Source of the DNA: Mesodorylaimus sp. YZB2_4 | Taxonomy: Eukaryota > Nematoda > Enoplea > Dorylaimida > Dorylaimidae | Assembly: GCA_030248295.1 (NCBI GenBank) | Contig: JASANH010000427.1 | Coordinates: forward strand, 1-64,000 | Reading direction: 5' to 3' | Length of the DNA stretch: 64,000 nucleotides | Shown here: positions 18,242-33,704 of the stretch, piece by piece | Layout: every line of letters starts with the position of its first letter | Numbering within the stretch: the stretch's first letter is position 1 | Made by a program: the position numbers and the translations under genes | The notes under the pieces: model-generated | Seen by the model: the letters and a program-made list of their open reading frames with translations, nothing else | Told to the model about the DNA's origin: nothing | The model's database searches: none

Positions 18242-19465
18242 TCATTTCTTTCCCCTCTTGCTCATCCCGCTGCTGCGATCTTGCGTTTCTTTTCCAGATT
18301 CCGATTTCTCGCTGAGGATTGTTTGATCACGTCCAATCGCCGCGTTGGACTTTGTGATGACTTTTACTTGGTTGGGAGGCAAACTTGACTTCAAGCCTTT
18401 CTTCCCAGCCCGGCGTTTTGCCCTGCGTTTCTTGATTGTGACCACGCAAACAGAGACGATCATGATGACGATGATGACGGCGAGCACAGCTACGATGACG
18501 ATCGCCGTGATATCGGGTCCATTGCTTGGTTTTTCAGTCGTAACGGGATTCAGCCCCATCCGCCAAGGGTCCGTAGCCTTTCCTGTTTCGGCGCTTGGAC
18601 TCGATTTCGACAACGAACCGGTGGCCCGCCCCCGCGGAAAGAACGAGGTTTTAAGCCAGGGACTCTCGCACTTCTTGTTGACGCATGAGAAGCCACTAAA
18701 GTCGACTTTTTGGCAGCGGGTATTGTTGTCGTCGAAATAGTCCGGCTTGCTTGACAGGGGTCGTATTTCAGGCGCGCATTTTTTTGGTTGGGACTTCTGG
18801 AAACGGCACACAATACAAAGATCGCGAACGATGATGGTTTCAAGGTTCGAAATCGCTTTGATTCCATCCCTAAAGCTGCCCGCGAAGTTCAAGCCGATCA
18901 TTCGGTCCGCGTTTCTGGTAATCTTCGAAGCAAGAAATTTCAACGTCTGATTCGCATTTTCAGGTTCGTTCGAGTAGATGGCGTAGATCAAGACACCCCG
19001 CCGATGCAATCGTGCCGCTTCTCGTTTCCAATTGCGTTTGCTTGGGAGATGAGTCAAGTAAACCATGAGAATTTTAGCTCGATCAGTGTCCTGGAAATCG
19101 AAGATCTTTTCTTGCGCGAATCGTAACGAAGTCGCGAGATCACCGACATTCAACGTTGCGTTCATCGATTCGCTAGCAAAAGTTTCGAACGCATTTTGAT
19201 CGCCGGACATATTGAAAATCTGCGTGTCGTTTCCGATTCCATCAACCGTTTTGTCTGTGCCAATTACAGCAACGCGCACTTTGTTCTCAGCCATTTCGAT
19301 GTACTTGGTCAGATCGAACAATGATTGCTTCAACTCTTCGTTGTCGGGAACGATCAAAACCATGTCGATTTTACCGTCAATCTTTTGACAGTTTCCAATC
19401 GAAATCGTCGACAGCATTATCATCAAGACCATGGCGCAAGCGCACCAACGACTGACGCCATCCAT
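18242..19465 (-). CDS. vWA-like type I membrane protein
   Basis: A single-exon frame of 407 residues. Residues 1-26 form a signal peptide (MVLMIMLSTISIGNC core). Residues 33-210 read as a von Willebrand factor A-like alternation of strands and helices (IDMVLIVPD, VRVAVIGTD, AKILMVYLTH, GVLIYAIYS). The MIDAS DxSxS motif is missing: the matching loop is PDNEELKQS, so canonical metal-dependent ligand binding is unlikely. A Cys-rich stretch follows (about 220-275). Residues 325-350 form a clear membrane span (ITAIVIVAVLAVIIVIMIVS), then a basic and Ser-rich cytoplasmic tail of about 55 residues. It probably sits at the cell surface with the A-like domain outside. Ligand and pathway are unknown. 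Confidence 0.65.
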   Translation of the reverse strand: MDGVSRWCACAMVLMIMLSTISIGNCQKIDGKIDMVLIVPDNEELKQSLFDLTKYIEMAENKVRVAVIGTDKTVDGIGNDTQIFNMSGDQNAFETFASESMNATLNVGDLATSLRFAQEKIFDFQDTDRAKILMVYLTHLPSKRNWKREAARLHRRGVLIYAIYSNEPENANQTLKFLASKITRNADRMIGLNFAGSFRDGIKAISNLETIIVRDLCIVCRFQKSQPKKCAPEIRPLSSKPDYFDDNNTRCQKVDFSGFSCVNKKCESPWLKTSFFPRGRATGSLSKSSPSAETGKATDPWRMGLNPVTTEKPSNGPDITAIVIVAVLAVIIVIMIVSVCVVTIKKRRAKRRAGKKGLKSSLPPNQVKVITKSNAAIGRDQTILSEKSESGKETQDRSSGMSKRGKK

Positions 19466-19666
19466 CGATGACGCTAATTGAATTTCAACAGGTTCCTTTA
19501 GCAGGGAGCAGTGAGGCAGATCGACCAGACCAAATCAAGGCAGTAAGACAAATGAGGTATGTCTGTAAAGCATGCTGTATGGACGAGTATACCGTGAAAC
19601 TTTACACATCAGGGAGCTTCCTCCCCCCCCCCCGACCATTGGTGCTCTCTGATTGTGAGACAACCA

Positions 19667-19835
19667 TGCACCATACTATATCGTGTCATATTTTATCCAG
19701 AGCCAAGCACTACGCAACGCACTCGAGGGCTAAGGAACACATAATTGACAATCATTTTTTACCCAGGCGGGAGTCGAACCCTCCCCTGTAAATGCACATC
19801 CAGGGCGCCTTGACCCGCTAGGTTACGACCATGTG
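19667..19835 (-). repeat. SINE family 1 copy (tRNA-headed)
   Basis: On the minus strand it reads CCTAGCGGGTCAAGGCGCC (A-box region), GGGTTCGACTCCCGCC (B box), GGTAAAAAATGATTGTCA, then CCCTCGAGTGCG and a GGATAAAAT tail. The same order occurs at 22.24 kb and 47.52 kb. Confidence 0.65.
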
Positions 19836-20456
19836 TTCGCACTGTATTGTGGCACAAAAGGGAAGCGAACAAAATATTGTAAATCCTTTGACGAAAATCC
19901 CGCCGCCATAATCACTAATTCACAGCATTTCCATTTAGGCAAGGTCTATTTTGTCTATCCCCCACGTCATAAAGTTGACAGTGAATGCACAGAGCTCATG
20001 CAACGACGGTCAATCTGAGACGTTCTGATTCTGCAGAAAAATCGTCAACAGCTAACTGATGTCAACCAGAGAAATTTATACGAGTTATAAAAAGTTTAAT
20101 CAAAGTAAAAATCATGCTTATCTTGTCATTTCAAAGTCGAGCTATCAGAAATTCAAAGATTGATAAGCAATTGTCACAGCAATACTAGGTGTAAAAATCA
20201 TGACCCCAGTCGATTTCATTTTTATTCCACCGCTGTTTTCTGGCATGGACTTAAGTTTTTGATCTAAAATTAGGAAACCGACATCGCAGACGACAGCGGC
20301 AACTGTGAGCTAATCTACTGTGCATTAGAAACAGCCATTTCAGACTCTCAGATTATGTACCCAAGTGTCATTAGACCATTCTATGCTCCGAAAAATCTAG
20401 TCACAGGTCTGTAAGCAAGAAAGCCCTGTGGGGGACAGGGGGGGAAGAATTGGTTG
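19836..20456. other. Intergenic, nothing recognised
   Basis: About 620 AT-rich bases between the SINE copy and the end of the chitin-binding protein gene. No ORF or motif of note. Confidence 0.4.
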
Positions 20457-21425
20457 CTACAGCCCATGATTCGTCACAGGATCATTTGTTAACTGTGTTA
20501 ACAATATTGTTATTCCATTTAGTTCATGAAGAAAAGTCGTACCTATGTGCTCGATTGTCTCGCTAGTGGTTGGTGGTTTTTTGGTTGTTGTCGCTGTTCC
20601 GGTTTTCACTTCTTGGTTCTGCCTTTCAAAATGGCCATCAGTGACGTCTTTTTGCTGCTTGTATTCGGTCATGGATGCCTCTTGCTCTGAGCCATCTTCA
20701 ACCTCTGACCCTGATCCCTGGGGATCTTGTTCTGGATGGACAGTTTCGTTGTAGTCCGACCGGGGTTCTGCGGGATTGCCTTGCCCGTGAAGGACGTGGA
20801 CTTCCTGACTGGAAGCCTGTTTAGCGCTTGGGAGGTTGCGATGTAGAAATTTGTCCAAATCTATTTTGTCGTAAATCGATTTATCATCTGGCTCCGCTTC
20901 GACTTCGATCCAATCCTCGTCAATTTGCTGCTGATCATCGTTTTTTTCTTGGTCGATCACGATTTTAGTTTTGTTATAATTTTCAGCCTCAAGTTCTTGT
21001 TTTTGATCACCATTGTGAAATTGCGATATTTCTAATTTTTCATCATTTTCTTTAAAATATTCATTCGAATTTTCCTCATCTTTACTGAAATTTGCATCCA
21101 TTTCATTGTCTTCTATTTCATCTTTGCACGCGGCTACATTTTCTCTCAAATCGCATTTATCATTTTCAGGGTTGAAATATTTGCCATTATTGCAAGTGGT
21201 TTTTAATAAATCACCTTTAAAACACCACCAGTAATAAGAGCTGCAGCCAACAGCGTGGAAAGTAGATCTGCCTTTGCCTCGACAGTCGAATACTAAAAGC
21301 AAAGCAGTTTTTAAGATTTTAGTAAACGCGATATAATTCTTTTTGACGGAAAACTTACCTTCTTCTGCAAAAAGGCCACTAATCGATACTAGAATCCAAA
21401 GAATCGGAATTATCAGGTTTGTCAT
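20457..21425 (-). CDS. Secreted chitin-binding type-2 protein with acidic tail
   Basis: Exon 1 (21425-21359) encodes a signal peptide (MTNLIIPILWILVSISGLFA). A 66-base GT-AG intron (21358-21293) is a multiple of three with no stop, so an unspliced frame reads through it. Exon 2 starts GTA-TTC and encodes one peritrophin-A domain with six cysteines (DCR, GCSS, WWCF, TTCN, DKCD, AACK). This fold binds chitin in cuticle or gut lining. About 200 residues rich in Glu, Asp, Gln and Lys follow, then TTTKKPPTT. A possible donor at 20543/20542 (GTACGA) could lead to further exons; otherwise the frame ends at 20457. Single domain, so a minor matrix component is a reasonable guess. Confidence 0.7.
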   Translation of the reverse strand: MTNLIIPILWILVSISGLFAEEGKFSVKKNYIAFTKILKTALLLVFDCRGKGRSTFHAVGCSSYYWWCFKGDLLKTTCNNGKYFNPENDKCDLRENVAACKDEIEDNEMDANFSKDEENSNEYFKENDEKLEISQFHNGDQKQELEAENYNKTKIVIDQEKNDDQQQIDEDWIEVEAEPDDKSIYDKIDLDKFLHRNLPSAKQASSQEVHVLHGQGNPAEPRSDYNETVHPEQDPQGSGSEVEDGSEQEASMTEYKQQKDVTDGHFERQNQEVKTGTATTTKKPPTTSETIEHIGTTFLHELNGITILLTQLTNDPVTNHGL

Positions 21426-22237
21426 AACGGACCGAAATAATGAAATCCTGTTTCAGATCAGATCAAGAGAGCTTCCAGAATTGCCAGAAATCGCGCGTCA
21501 GGGTGCAATTGAGTCGAAAATTTTAATTTTTCCCACATCCATGGACTTTTAGCGAGACGTGAAGAGGATTTTGACCTTTGCTAATCCAGCCTGGCACCTG
21601 AGCCTCATAGACAACACATCGATTGTACAGCCATGAGTAATACAGCATGGAACTATCTAACACGATCGTGTGTTGAAGTTCAAGCTATACTGTGACTCAA
21701 AGCAGCACAAGTGCTAATTGTGTACTGTCTAAGAAATTAACAGTTGTTTTAGAATCTTCCAGACTATGTTGTCTGGCAGGTAAGCGTCAAGGGTGCCTCT
21801 TCCTTGCGATGGGCAGCAGTTTGGTTCCTCGACAACCAGCTGATGCCTTATGACTCAATCTTTTCGCACTTACAGGCATAATAGTTTTGCTTTATCATCG
21901 ATTGTATTTTTTGCGAAAATTTTCACTCAAATGAAAAACTGCCACGATTTTGACATTTCTATCAGCAAATTTATATTTGCCTTGTCTTCAATACATGGTT
22001 TCCTTTGATCAAATCTGACCAGACATTTCAACAAATCTGCACATTACGGGTTTACAATACATTTCATTGGCATTACATAAAAGTGCTCTTTGAACACCTG
22101 CTAAAACTGATACGCGTAGTTTTGAGGCTATTTTGGGTGAGAAAGTTTCAAATTTTGAATGGCGGACAAGTTGGCATCCAGAAGCTTCTCGGAAACGAGA
22201 TGCCATGCATATGTATGAGATTTCCCTCGGTCAAATA
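21426..22237. other. Intergenic, nothing recognised
   Basis: About 800 AT-rich bases upstream of the chitin-binding protein gene. It should include that gene's promoter, but no clear TATA box or factor site is visible. Confidence 0.35.
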
Positions 22238-22405
22238 ATTCGATGACCCCAGCCGCGGCCTCGGCGGTAGGCGTCTGCCTCTCACGCTGGGTGCGCCCTC
22301 AAAAGGGGAGGTTCGACTCCCGCCTAGGTAAAAAATGATTTTCAATATGAGACTTTTAGCCCTCGAGTGCGCGTAATGCTTAATTTGAATTACGAATCGT
22401 GGCAT
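22238..22405 (+). repeat. SINE family 1 copy (tRNA-headed)
   Basis: GCGGCCTCGGCGGTAGGCG (A-box region), GAGGTTCGACTCCCGCC (B box), GGTAAAAAATGATTTTCAAT and TAGCCCTCGAGTGCG match the 19.7 and 47.5 kb copies in order. The tail ends in AT-rich sequence. Confidence 0.65.
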
Positions 22406-23280
22406 CTATAAAAATAAAACACGGAGAAAATTTGAAAAACCAAAAACAGCGCTAGGACTTCCTAAAAGCCTTGAAAATTAACAACAAGTCCAAATTTTTG
22501 AACTCCCGCGGATTTTTCATAGCTCAGCAGGTTCAAGCTGCTTACCGCAAAATATTCCAAATGATGTACGTGCGACAAAAAGTTTCGCATAAATTCGCAA
22601 TGTTTCGCGTCAGTATTTTTAATTTTAAAAATATCCACGTACAATCACGGGAAGGATATCCTATAGAGGATTGTATTTTGGCTTTTTTCGGATGTGTTCA
22701 TGACAAAAGATCGCCCGAGTCTTTTAAAAACTTTGACTAAAGTTGTTCTTTAATATCTTTTGACTATGTAGGATGAATCTTTTGAAATTTTTAGAGATCA
22801 TAAGTTTTGGAAGATGTGTATTTTTAGGGTGCATAACTGCCCCAACGTCCGAGTGTTATTTGGACCACTTATTTTCGCCCCTATACCAAAACTTTATAGA
22901 ACATTTGAGACCTGTGAGCTTCACGCACGGCTAACAAAATAAACACCTTAATGGGATCATAAAATCATATTTTTCTATGTAAAAAATCATGTCTTTGTTT
23001 TCTGCACCAATCACAAAAAAACCTTTACTTATCCTCGACCCGTCGGCATATCACCACATTCATTCCACATGACAATTCATACAACTCCATCCTGACCTGC
23101 ATTAAAAACTATCACACCCTGAAAATCCATTACACATTGTACCTCATATCCACAATGCGTCAAAAAAACCTAAACACCCGCATTACTGTACTTAAAACCA
23201 AAGACTGCTCTGATCAGGCGATGCCATCACCTTTTGTACAGTACATGCCCCATTTCGCCCAATTTACAGCGATTATTAGG
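22406..23280. other. Intergenic, nothing recognised
   Basis: AT-rich sequence between the SINE copy and the end of the TSC22-type gene. No supported ORF. Confidence 0.35.
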
Positions 23281-23798
23281 TCAGCAAGAAGGAGCAGGCG
23301 ATGGGGCCAAGTGTGGAGCAATGTCCGAGTGATCACCAAGGACAGTTTCACCAATCAGCTCACGAGAATGTTTTCCAGTTGATGACGGTTCTTCGTGCAC
23401 GCACCCGGCACTTGTCCTGTTTCTTTCGTCCATTCGATCACCAGTCGATAATCGCTGTATTATATCGAATTTGGCTTTTTTTTCTTCATCCAAGACCATC
23501 AATAGTCTTTGTTCCAAGATTTCAGCTGGTACATATTCCCTTAGTAATAGCATATTCTCCATTTCCAATTGATAAATTTTCATTTCCAAAGTGGACAGTT
23601 TTCCTTTCATGGCCTCCATTTCTTCACGGACTGAACGCAAAAGATGTTTTTTTATCAGTTCCTAAAAATTAAAAAATGTGAGAAATATTTTAAATTTATC
23701 AATTTTTCCCTCTTACTGCCGCTTGTTCCAATTTATCCTGCAGCACATCATCGATTGCCATAGCCTTTGAAGGAAGGTCGGCAGATTCTGAGACTTTG
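23281..23798 (-). CDS. TSC22/bunched-type leucine zipper protein, 3' exons
   Basis: Two exons are clear: 23798-23717 (acceptor TTTTCAG, donor GTAAGA) and 23661-23281 (acceptor TTTTTAG), joined in phase 0. They encode AIDDVLQDKLEQAA followed by ELIKKHLLRSVREEMEAMKG and a heptad-repeat coiled coil. This is the TSC22 box and leucine zipper found in GILZ, TSC22D proteins and Drosophila bunched, which form dimers and modulate transcription and growth signalling. About 85 residues of less conserved tail follow the zipper. The first exon shown starts in phase 1, so at least one upstream exon exists; I could not place it, and it may lie far to the right. Confidence 0.85.
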
Positions 23799-24539
23799 CT
23801 GAAAATTAGAGAAGATGAAGGTAAAAAGTGATGAGCTATATCTTTGGGGCTACCCTTTTTAGACCCTTCAATATTTCTGACCTCCCTGCATAAGCATGCC
23901 TGCTAGCGGACCAAAAATTTTTCCGAAGCACTCCAAGGCATAACCATTTTTAAAAAATCAATAAAAACCCGCCAATTATTCCATTTTCATGTCAAAAAAG
24001 GACTGGTATCCTAGAGCAGAGTGGAGAAGTAGTTTATTATCCTCTTGGTAGTAATGGATCGAGGAGACGTTAGGCAGTTGCTAAGAGACAAGAACAAAGA
24101 ATAGGCATGAAAAATCATAAAACTTTTCTCAAAGCACAACTGACACATGCTACAAACAGGCCTTGCAAATGAAAAAAGGAAAAGCTTTTTAGCTGGCCTA
24201 GGCCGAAAATGTTTATTGGAAAATCGAAATCTTTTTCCCACGATAGCATCTGCTCAGCCCTCGGCTTACTGCCGCTCACTTGACGCATGGAGTTGAAATC
24301 AAGGAAACATCTTTGCTTTTGCAAAAGCCAAAAAGTGGATGAAATTGCAGGAAACAGATGTCGGACTTGGCTTGAGATGTGCACTTGTTGACACTTGGAG
24401 TTTGGAAATTTGATTTTGCAATTTTGTTGAATGGGTGATGCCAAAAGTGAATAAAAATGTGGTTTTCGATAGTTGAACAAAACCTACTGCGCACTGCCCT
24501 CAAACATATGCAGCTTCTGATGTGTTGGGCGGGCCGGGG

Positions 24540-24895
24540 CAGCATCTACAGTATAGCAGATTCAGGACAGCAATAAAGAGGCTGGCGTTCGATCCTCACT
24601 AGGGATAACACTTTTAGACGTTCGCTATTATATTCTTTGGGATTTATAGCTCCAGGGCAGCAGCACAACTGATGGTGAACTTAGTAGCAAGCTCGGGACA
24701 TTACTAAAGAGTTTGGGGTTCGATCCTCACCAGGAGCAGATTTTTTGGATTTTTTATCGTCCCCGTTTAGATAGCGACAGGCAGGTGGTTTTGAGAAGGT
24801 GACGTAAGGTTCTGGTGTGAACTAGCCTCAGCTCATTGGCACATAGCCGGGTAAATTGACGTACATGGTTCGATTCTTACCAGAGACAATTAATT
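24540..24895 (+). repeat. Cluster of three degenerate tRNA-related repeats
   Basis: Three B-box-like sequences occur in tandem: GCGTTCGATCCTCAC (about 24589), GGGTTCGATCCTCACC (24718) and TGGTTCGATTCTTACC (24869). Each follows a faint A-box and is followed by T-rich sequence. They look like decayed copies of one short tRNA-derived repeat. Confidence 0.45.
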
Positions 24896-26409
24896 TGTAA
24901 CAGGGTGGGTGACCAAGTCCGCACTGTAGCACTGCTTATGCAGGGATGGATCAGTTGTCAATTAAGATCATACAAAACTGGAGCCTTGACTTGGAGTTGA
25001 ACCCGTGCTTCTTACGTCAGTCCAGAGTACCAAGTTTTGTGTATCTTGATTGCCAGATTAGCCTCATGAAACTTTTATCAGTTTTTCCTTGAATTAGCTT
25101 CCTCAGTTTTGATCACATGAGCATGCACCCCTTCTACTTACCATTCCAAGTATGTGCACACACTATTCATTAGCGTATAAAGTGCCATGTGCACGTACTC
25201 GCCACCCGCATACACGTCCAAATGGCCGTCCTCGTCCATGCACGAATCGCTTACACCAACCAAAAAGATGACAAAGAAAAAACTTTTTCCAAACTGAAAA
25301 ACTGCGACTTAGTTGTAGAGGAACAGGCGAACTGCGAGCTTGGCAGGTAGTTATTGAATTGTCGCTGACTTGACGGCTCCCCATCTGCTTTCCCCTTACC
25401 ATTGAAACCGGTTTAATCCAGTTCGGTAAAGCTATCGCGTGCGGAAACGAGGCCGCCACTCGGTCTCGTTCGGTTTATGCTAGCTATTCAAGACAAGAAG
25501 CCGAAGTCGTGTCGTCCAGGTTAGCTCACCCTATTCAAGCTCTGACACGCACCGCGTGCCCAGCCAACTATAGATTGTACGAAAGGCATCCGGTCGGCTA
25601 GCCAGCCAACTGCATCCTCGAGTCTCCCGGCAAGACCCGCTCCACAAGCACAGGCTAACAATGGCACTTTGCAGCCCAACGATTGGTCGGATGATGACAT
25701 GGGTTGATTTGTTGGGCTCAGCTGGCCGGGTTTGCCTTTTTGCTAACACCTGCATTCTGATGGCGCAGGCCACCTAGCTCACTCATATTCTTATCCCAAT
25801 CCTAGACAGGACGGCGTCGAGTGAAGAAAATATGACGAGCTGGAATGACAGCAGGAGCAGAACAAACATAACGAAAGTATAGAGGGGTGGAGAAAAAAGT
25901 TGGAGCGTAGCTCTTTCTGCTGGGTTGTCGAAAAACGAAAATAGCACTTTGGCTAGTAGTATCCCGGGAATTCAGAAAAATGAACTGTTCTCTTGCTTCT
26001 TCTTTGGGGCTGCGCGTAGCCAAAGCTTGGTTTCTTCGGGTGGTTGAGAAAGATCAATCGCGAAAGAAGCGGTTAAAGTGCACTTTTGGACCAAGCTCAA
26101 CAATTCATGCTACGTCAGGGTTGAATAAAAAGGCTATTTTTGGTGCACAGAATGATGTTTTTTGGGTGAAGATGGCAGAGTACTTTCGAGGTTGGTAAAT
26201 ACGTAAATCGGTAAGAAAATTGACGTTGTAGGCATGAATGGGTTTGAACTAGACCTTTTACATTGTATCACAAATAGGCAGGCTGTAGCGGGAGTGAATA
26301 GTGCATGGTAAGGTACTGGGAGGAAGGAAAGTCGGGAAGCAGCAAGTAAATTCTCAGAATTTTTTATCAAAAAAGTGGTTTCCCACAGTCTCAGGGCTTT
26401 TGCTTGCAG
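24896..26409. other. Intergenic, no gene confirmed
   Basis: A short frame from ATG 25459 reaches a good donor (ATG then GTAAGG at 25401) and could be a first exon of something on the minus strand. It does not join the TSC22 exons in phase. Nothing else is supported. Confidence 0.3.
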
Positions 26410-26590
26410 CCAAAAGTGAAACCATGCCAGGAGGCGTAGGAGAGTGTGACCGACCGAAGTTGGCAGAAAAAAAACTGGTGTAGGCAAGTCTCACGAGTAT
26501 ACCTACGGCTAGATGAAACATCAACCCGAGGGGTTGACGTTTGCCAGCCAGGGATGAGTATCGATTACTCTCTACTGCCTGGCAGAGGGT
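26410..26590 (+). repeat. Hairpin-bearing repeat copy (CAACCCGAGGGGTTG family)
   Basis: It shares with 41.72 and 42.47 kb the order GGCGTAGGAG, CGAGTATACCT, ACATCAACCCGAGGGGTTGA, GCCAG and TATCGATT-CTCTC. The centre is a palindrome, TCAACCC-GAG-GGGTTGA, flanked by ACA/ACG and GTTT. Confidence 0.55.
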
Positions 26591-26699
26591 CACAAAAGCA
26601 GCACCCCAAAGCTTTCACAGTGGAATCACCCCCTCCTTTGAGGAGATTATACCAGGCTGAAGCATTCGCAGACAAAATAGCAGTGTTCTCTTGAGCGTG

Positions 26700-26764
26700 G
26701 CCTCGTTAACTCAGTGTCGGGACTCTTAATCCCAATGTCGTGGGTTCGAGCCCCACACAGGGCG
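26700..26764 (+). tRNA. tRNA-Lys(CTT)-like unit with shortened D arm
   Basis: The anticodon arm GGGA-CTCTTAA-TCCC reads CTT (Lys) and the T arm GTGGG-TTCGAGC-CCCAC is perfect. Acceptor halves GCCTCGT and ACAGGGC pair except for one mismatch. A normal tRNA-Lys has about 8 more bases between CTCAGT and the anticodon stem, so the 3' half of the D arm is missing. A and B boxes remain. It may be a SINE head or pseudogene rather than a working tRNA. Confidence 0.45.
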
Positions 26765-27519
26765 ATGTAGTTTTGGTTTTCTTAAGCGACTAATACAATG
26801 CTTTCCACTAAAGGCTAGGAAAAGGCCCTCCCACACAGCTTCTAACGCACGCAGCACTGCTCCGATAACCAGACTGCCTGCGTGCTAGGGCAGCAGGTAT
26901 CTCCTAGTCTCCACTGCCTGCCAGACAGACGGTGATTCACTGTGCAATCTTACACATGGTCAAGTGATAAGCCTTTGCGAGCCTTCGCCCACCCAAACAA
27001 CTCACGTCTAGCCGCGATTGACAAAAAAAAGCTAACTTTACAAACAGGACGCCATTTTCCCCTCCAAAACCCATTCATTCCGCTTGTCGGCAGTTGGTTG
27101 GTTGTGAGAGGATTGACGAGTGAGGCCAAAGTGAAACGATTGTTCCATCGCCTTTGCACTATTCTCATGATTGTTTACTTGCAAAACGCTCACTCGCACG
27201 TGAAAAACCTGTCGTCCGTACTCGTCGGTGCCCACCTAAGAACATACAAAGTTAGGCATCGCTCTTGATGTACCTCCTGGGCTCCACAAAATAAACGACT
27301 CTCCCAGCGACCATCATTTTTCATTCGCCGCCTGGCGCCGGGATGTTGTTTCTAAAATCCGATTTGCGCATTTTTCATTTTTGCTGAGAAAGAGACTCGA
27401 CTCCATCGAAATGCAAGATGCGGATGCATGCACGGGTAGCTGAGAAGGTTGGAAACCAAGGATGAGACCGACTGCTATGATGAGCATCACATCACACTTT
27501 CGATCCATCGTCGCCAACC
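26765..27519. other. Intergenic, nothing recognised
   Basis: The bases after the tRNA-like unit read GTAGTTTTGGTTTTC, the short tail seen after other tRNA-related repeats here. The rest has no supported gene. Confidence 0.35.
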
Positions 27520-27780
27520 TGCTAAGCAGGGCAGCGAGGGGCCGGCACACACAGCAGCTGTCTCCACTAGGAGCTCCTCCACATCCTGCACAGGACACTT
27601 CCTCGGACCCTCTTATCATACTTTTACAGCTGTCTGTGAGACTGTCTCCGTTTGGCTTCCGCCTCTCCACTCGGAGCACCTCGACAGTACCAGGTGAGTC
27701 ACCCACGGCCTGGCGTGCAAGGTCATTGATGGGTTTATGGTTCGCAAACCGACCTTCATGACCGGGGATCGAACCCGAGC
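27520..27780 (-). repeat. SINE family 2 copy
   Basis: A reverse-strand copy: GAACCATAAACCC, CTTGCACGCCAGGCCGTGG, GGTGACTCACC, GGTGCTCCGAGTGGAGAG and GGAGGAGCTCCTAGTGGAGA appear in family order on the minus strand. The head carries GGGTTCGATCCCCGG. It accounts for the 177-codon open frame across this place. Confidence 0.6.
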
Positions 27781-28107
27781 AAATACCCCCCCCCCCCCCC
27801 GCAGCGTGCTGGCGTTGCACTACTGATGATCTACTATCCCACAGCACTTTGGTATTTCATGTCGAAAAAATTCGTCTGCCTTCGCTATTCGCCGTTTTTT
27901 CCATGCATGTAGCAGGCAAATGATTTTTGCTGGATACAAACGCCAGCGTTTTTTGCCTTGTTGGCTGAAAACAATTGTCGGCAGTGGGTGCACCAGTATT
28001 TATCACTAGGTACAGTACAGTGCCGATTTTATAACCACTACTGTACTTGCGAACCCCATTGATCATCAGCCGACTCAGATGAGTCGTGCAGCGCGTTAGG
28101 GGGTGTG

Positions 28108-28172
28108 GCCTCGTTAGCTCAGTGTCGGGACTCTTAATCCCAATGTCGTGGGTTCGAGCCCCACACAGGGCG
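28108..28172 (+). tRNA. Second tRNA-Lys(CTT)-like unit with shortened D arm
   Basis: Identical in length (65 bases) to the unit at 26700 and differing by one base (TTAGCTC against TTAACTC). It has the same D-arm loss, CTT anticodon and perfect T arm, so both derive from one already shortened ancestor. The bases after it differ (AATATTTTTCGAG). Confidence 0.45.
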
Positions 28173-29479
28173 AATATTTTTCGAGGGCACTTTCAGCACA
28201 ACAGATCTTCGTGATTTTTCTGGTCTTGCGTCTTGCTATAGTTAATATACGTTTCTCTCCTTATGACCATGACTTTTTTTCCATTTTCCTTTTTTATTTT
28301 CCTCATTTTCCGGTATTCCACACTTTCAGGTTTATTACCGTTACGAATTTAAATTTCGCGCGGAGAGTTTCTTATAGCACCTCAAAATGGGGAAACAGCC
28401 TGACTTATCGAGTGTGGGATGATGGATAATTCTACGGCATAGCAGCAGCACGGTGGAATAAAGCCTACGGCAAGAATGGTCCTCTCAGAAAAGGCTTGTT
28501 TTCTCTTCAGAACCCATCGCATCGCAAACTTTACACTAGCACATACAGACAGTGAATTCAATTTTACATTGGGCAGTCAATTAGAATAGGTCAAGCTGAC
28601 TCACGATCAGATTTGAATGCTGAACACAATGATACAAAATTTACAGCGATAACTTGCATGCTAAGGGTGGTATAGAAGACAAAAGATTCGATGATCATTC
28701 TTTACGGCACACCTTATGCATTTTTCAAATATTAAAATGCTCCATGCTAGTCTCTTTTCCTTTGTTCCCCATGTTCACCACACATTTTCCATTGTGGTAT
28801 TCTCAGATCTTCTATTATTAGACCCCTTATTTTTACTTTTTTCTATATCATTGAGTCGAGTGTTGTTGCCGCCACCTGCTTAAAAATTCCCCCGCCCGCA
28901 CCAGCCAAGTTTACACAATGCCTATTTTGCCCCTTTTTATTTACACTCTGCACCATGGATTTTTCATAGGACTCCCCAATTTCTCGAATTCAATGTCCCT
29001 TGTTCACAGAACTTTGGCTTACTTTCGAGAGCGTTCAATTAATGTGCCAGTTTCGACATCCTTTCACTCGCTTGGCAAGCTGCAAAAACATTTTCCCAGG
29101 TGCATCGAGTCTGGTTTGGTTTGTGTGCGAGTCTGAATAAGAGGAGAAAAAGGGTGGCAAGGTGGGAAGTCACCTGGTGAGAATTTTTTTAATGATTGCG
29201 TCAATTCTTACTTGAGAAGCAAGTCCTTTCAGGAAGACGAGCAGGCTTCCTGAGTGTGGATTTGAACTCCTGACAAAGACTGCAGATCTGGTGCATGCAC
29301 GCCTAAAATGGCTACAACTGCGGCTAACTCGACTCGAGATCCAGCATCCGAGCAACTTTGCCGGTTCAAAGAAGAAAATAAAGTAAGAGCGTTTTCCCAC
29401 ATTTTGCTTCTTAGCTGCTCAAATTGTAGCAAATTGTGTCTGGATACTTTATGGGTAGTCAATTGAGTAAGTCTTTCAG
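28173..29479. other. Upstream region of catalase; first exon not placed
   Basis: About 1.3 kb, AT-rich. It should contain the catalase promoter and first exon (roughly 20 N-terminal residues), but no ATG with a matching donor could be chosen. An E2F-like TTTCGCGC lies near 28353. Confidence 0.35.

Positions 29480-33704
<4,225 letters not shown>

Noticed and set aside
25163-25459. First exon of the TSC22-type gene
   Set aside because: It has a good donor, but its phase (0) does not match the phase-1 start of the next known exon.
27314-27847. A 177-codon minus-strand frame with a Gly-rich start
   Set aside because: Most of it is a reverse copy of SINE family 2, matching three other places in the window; not a gene.
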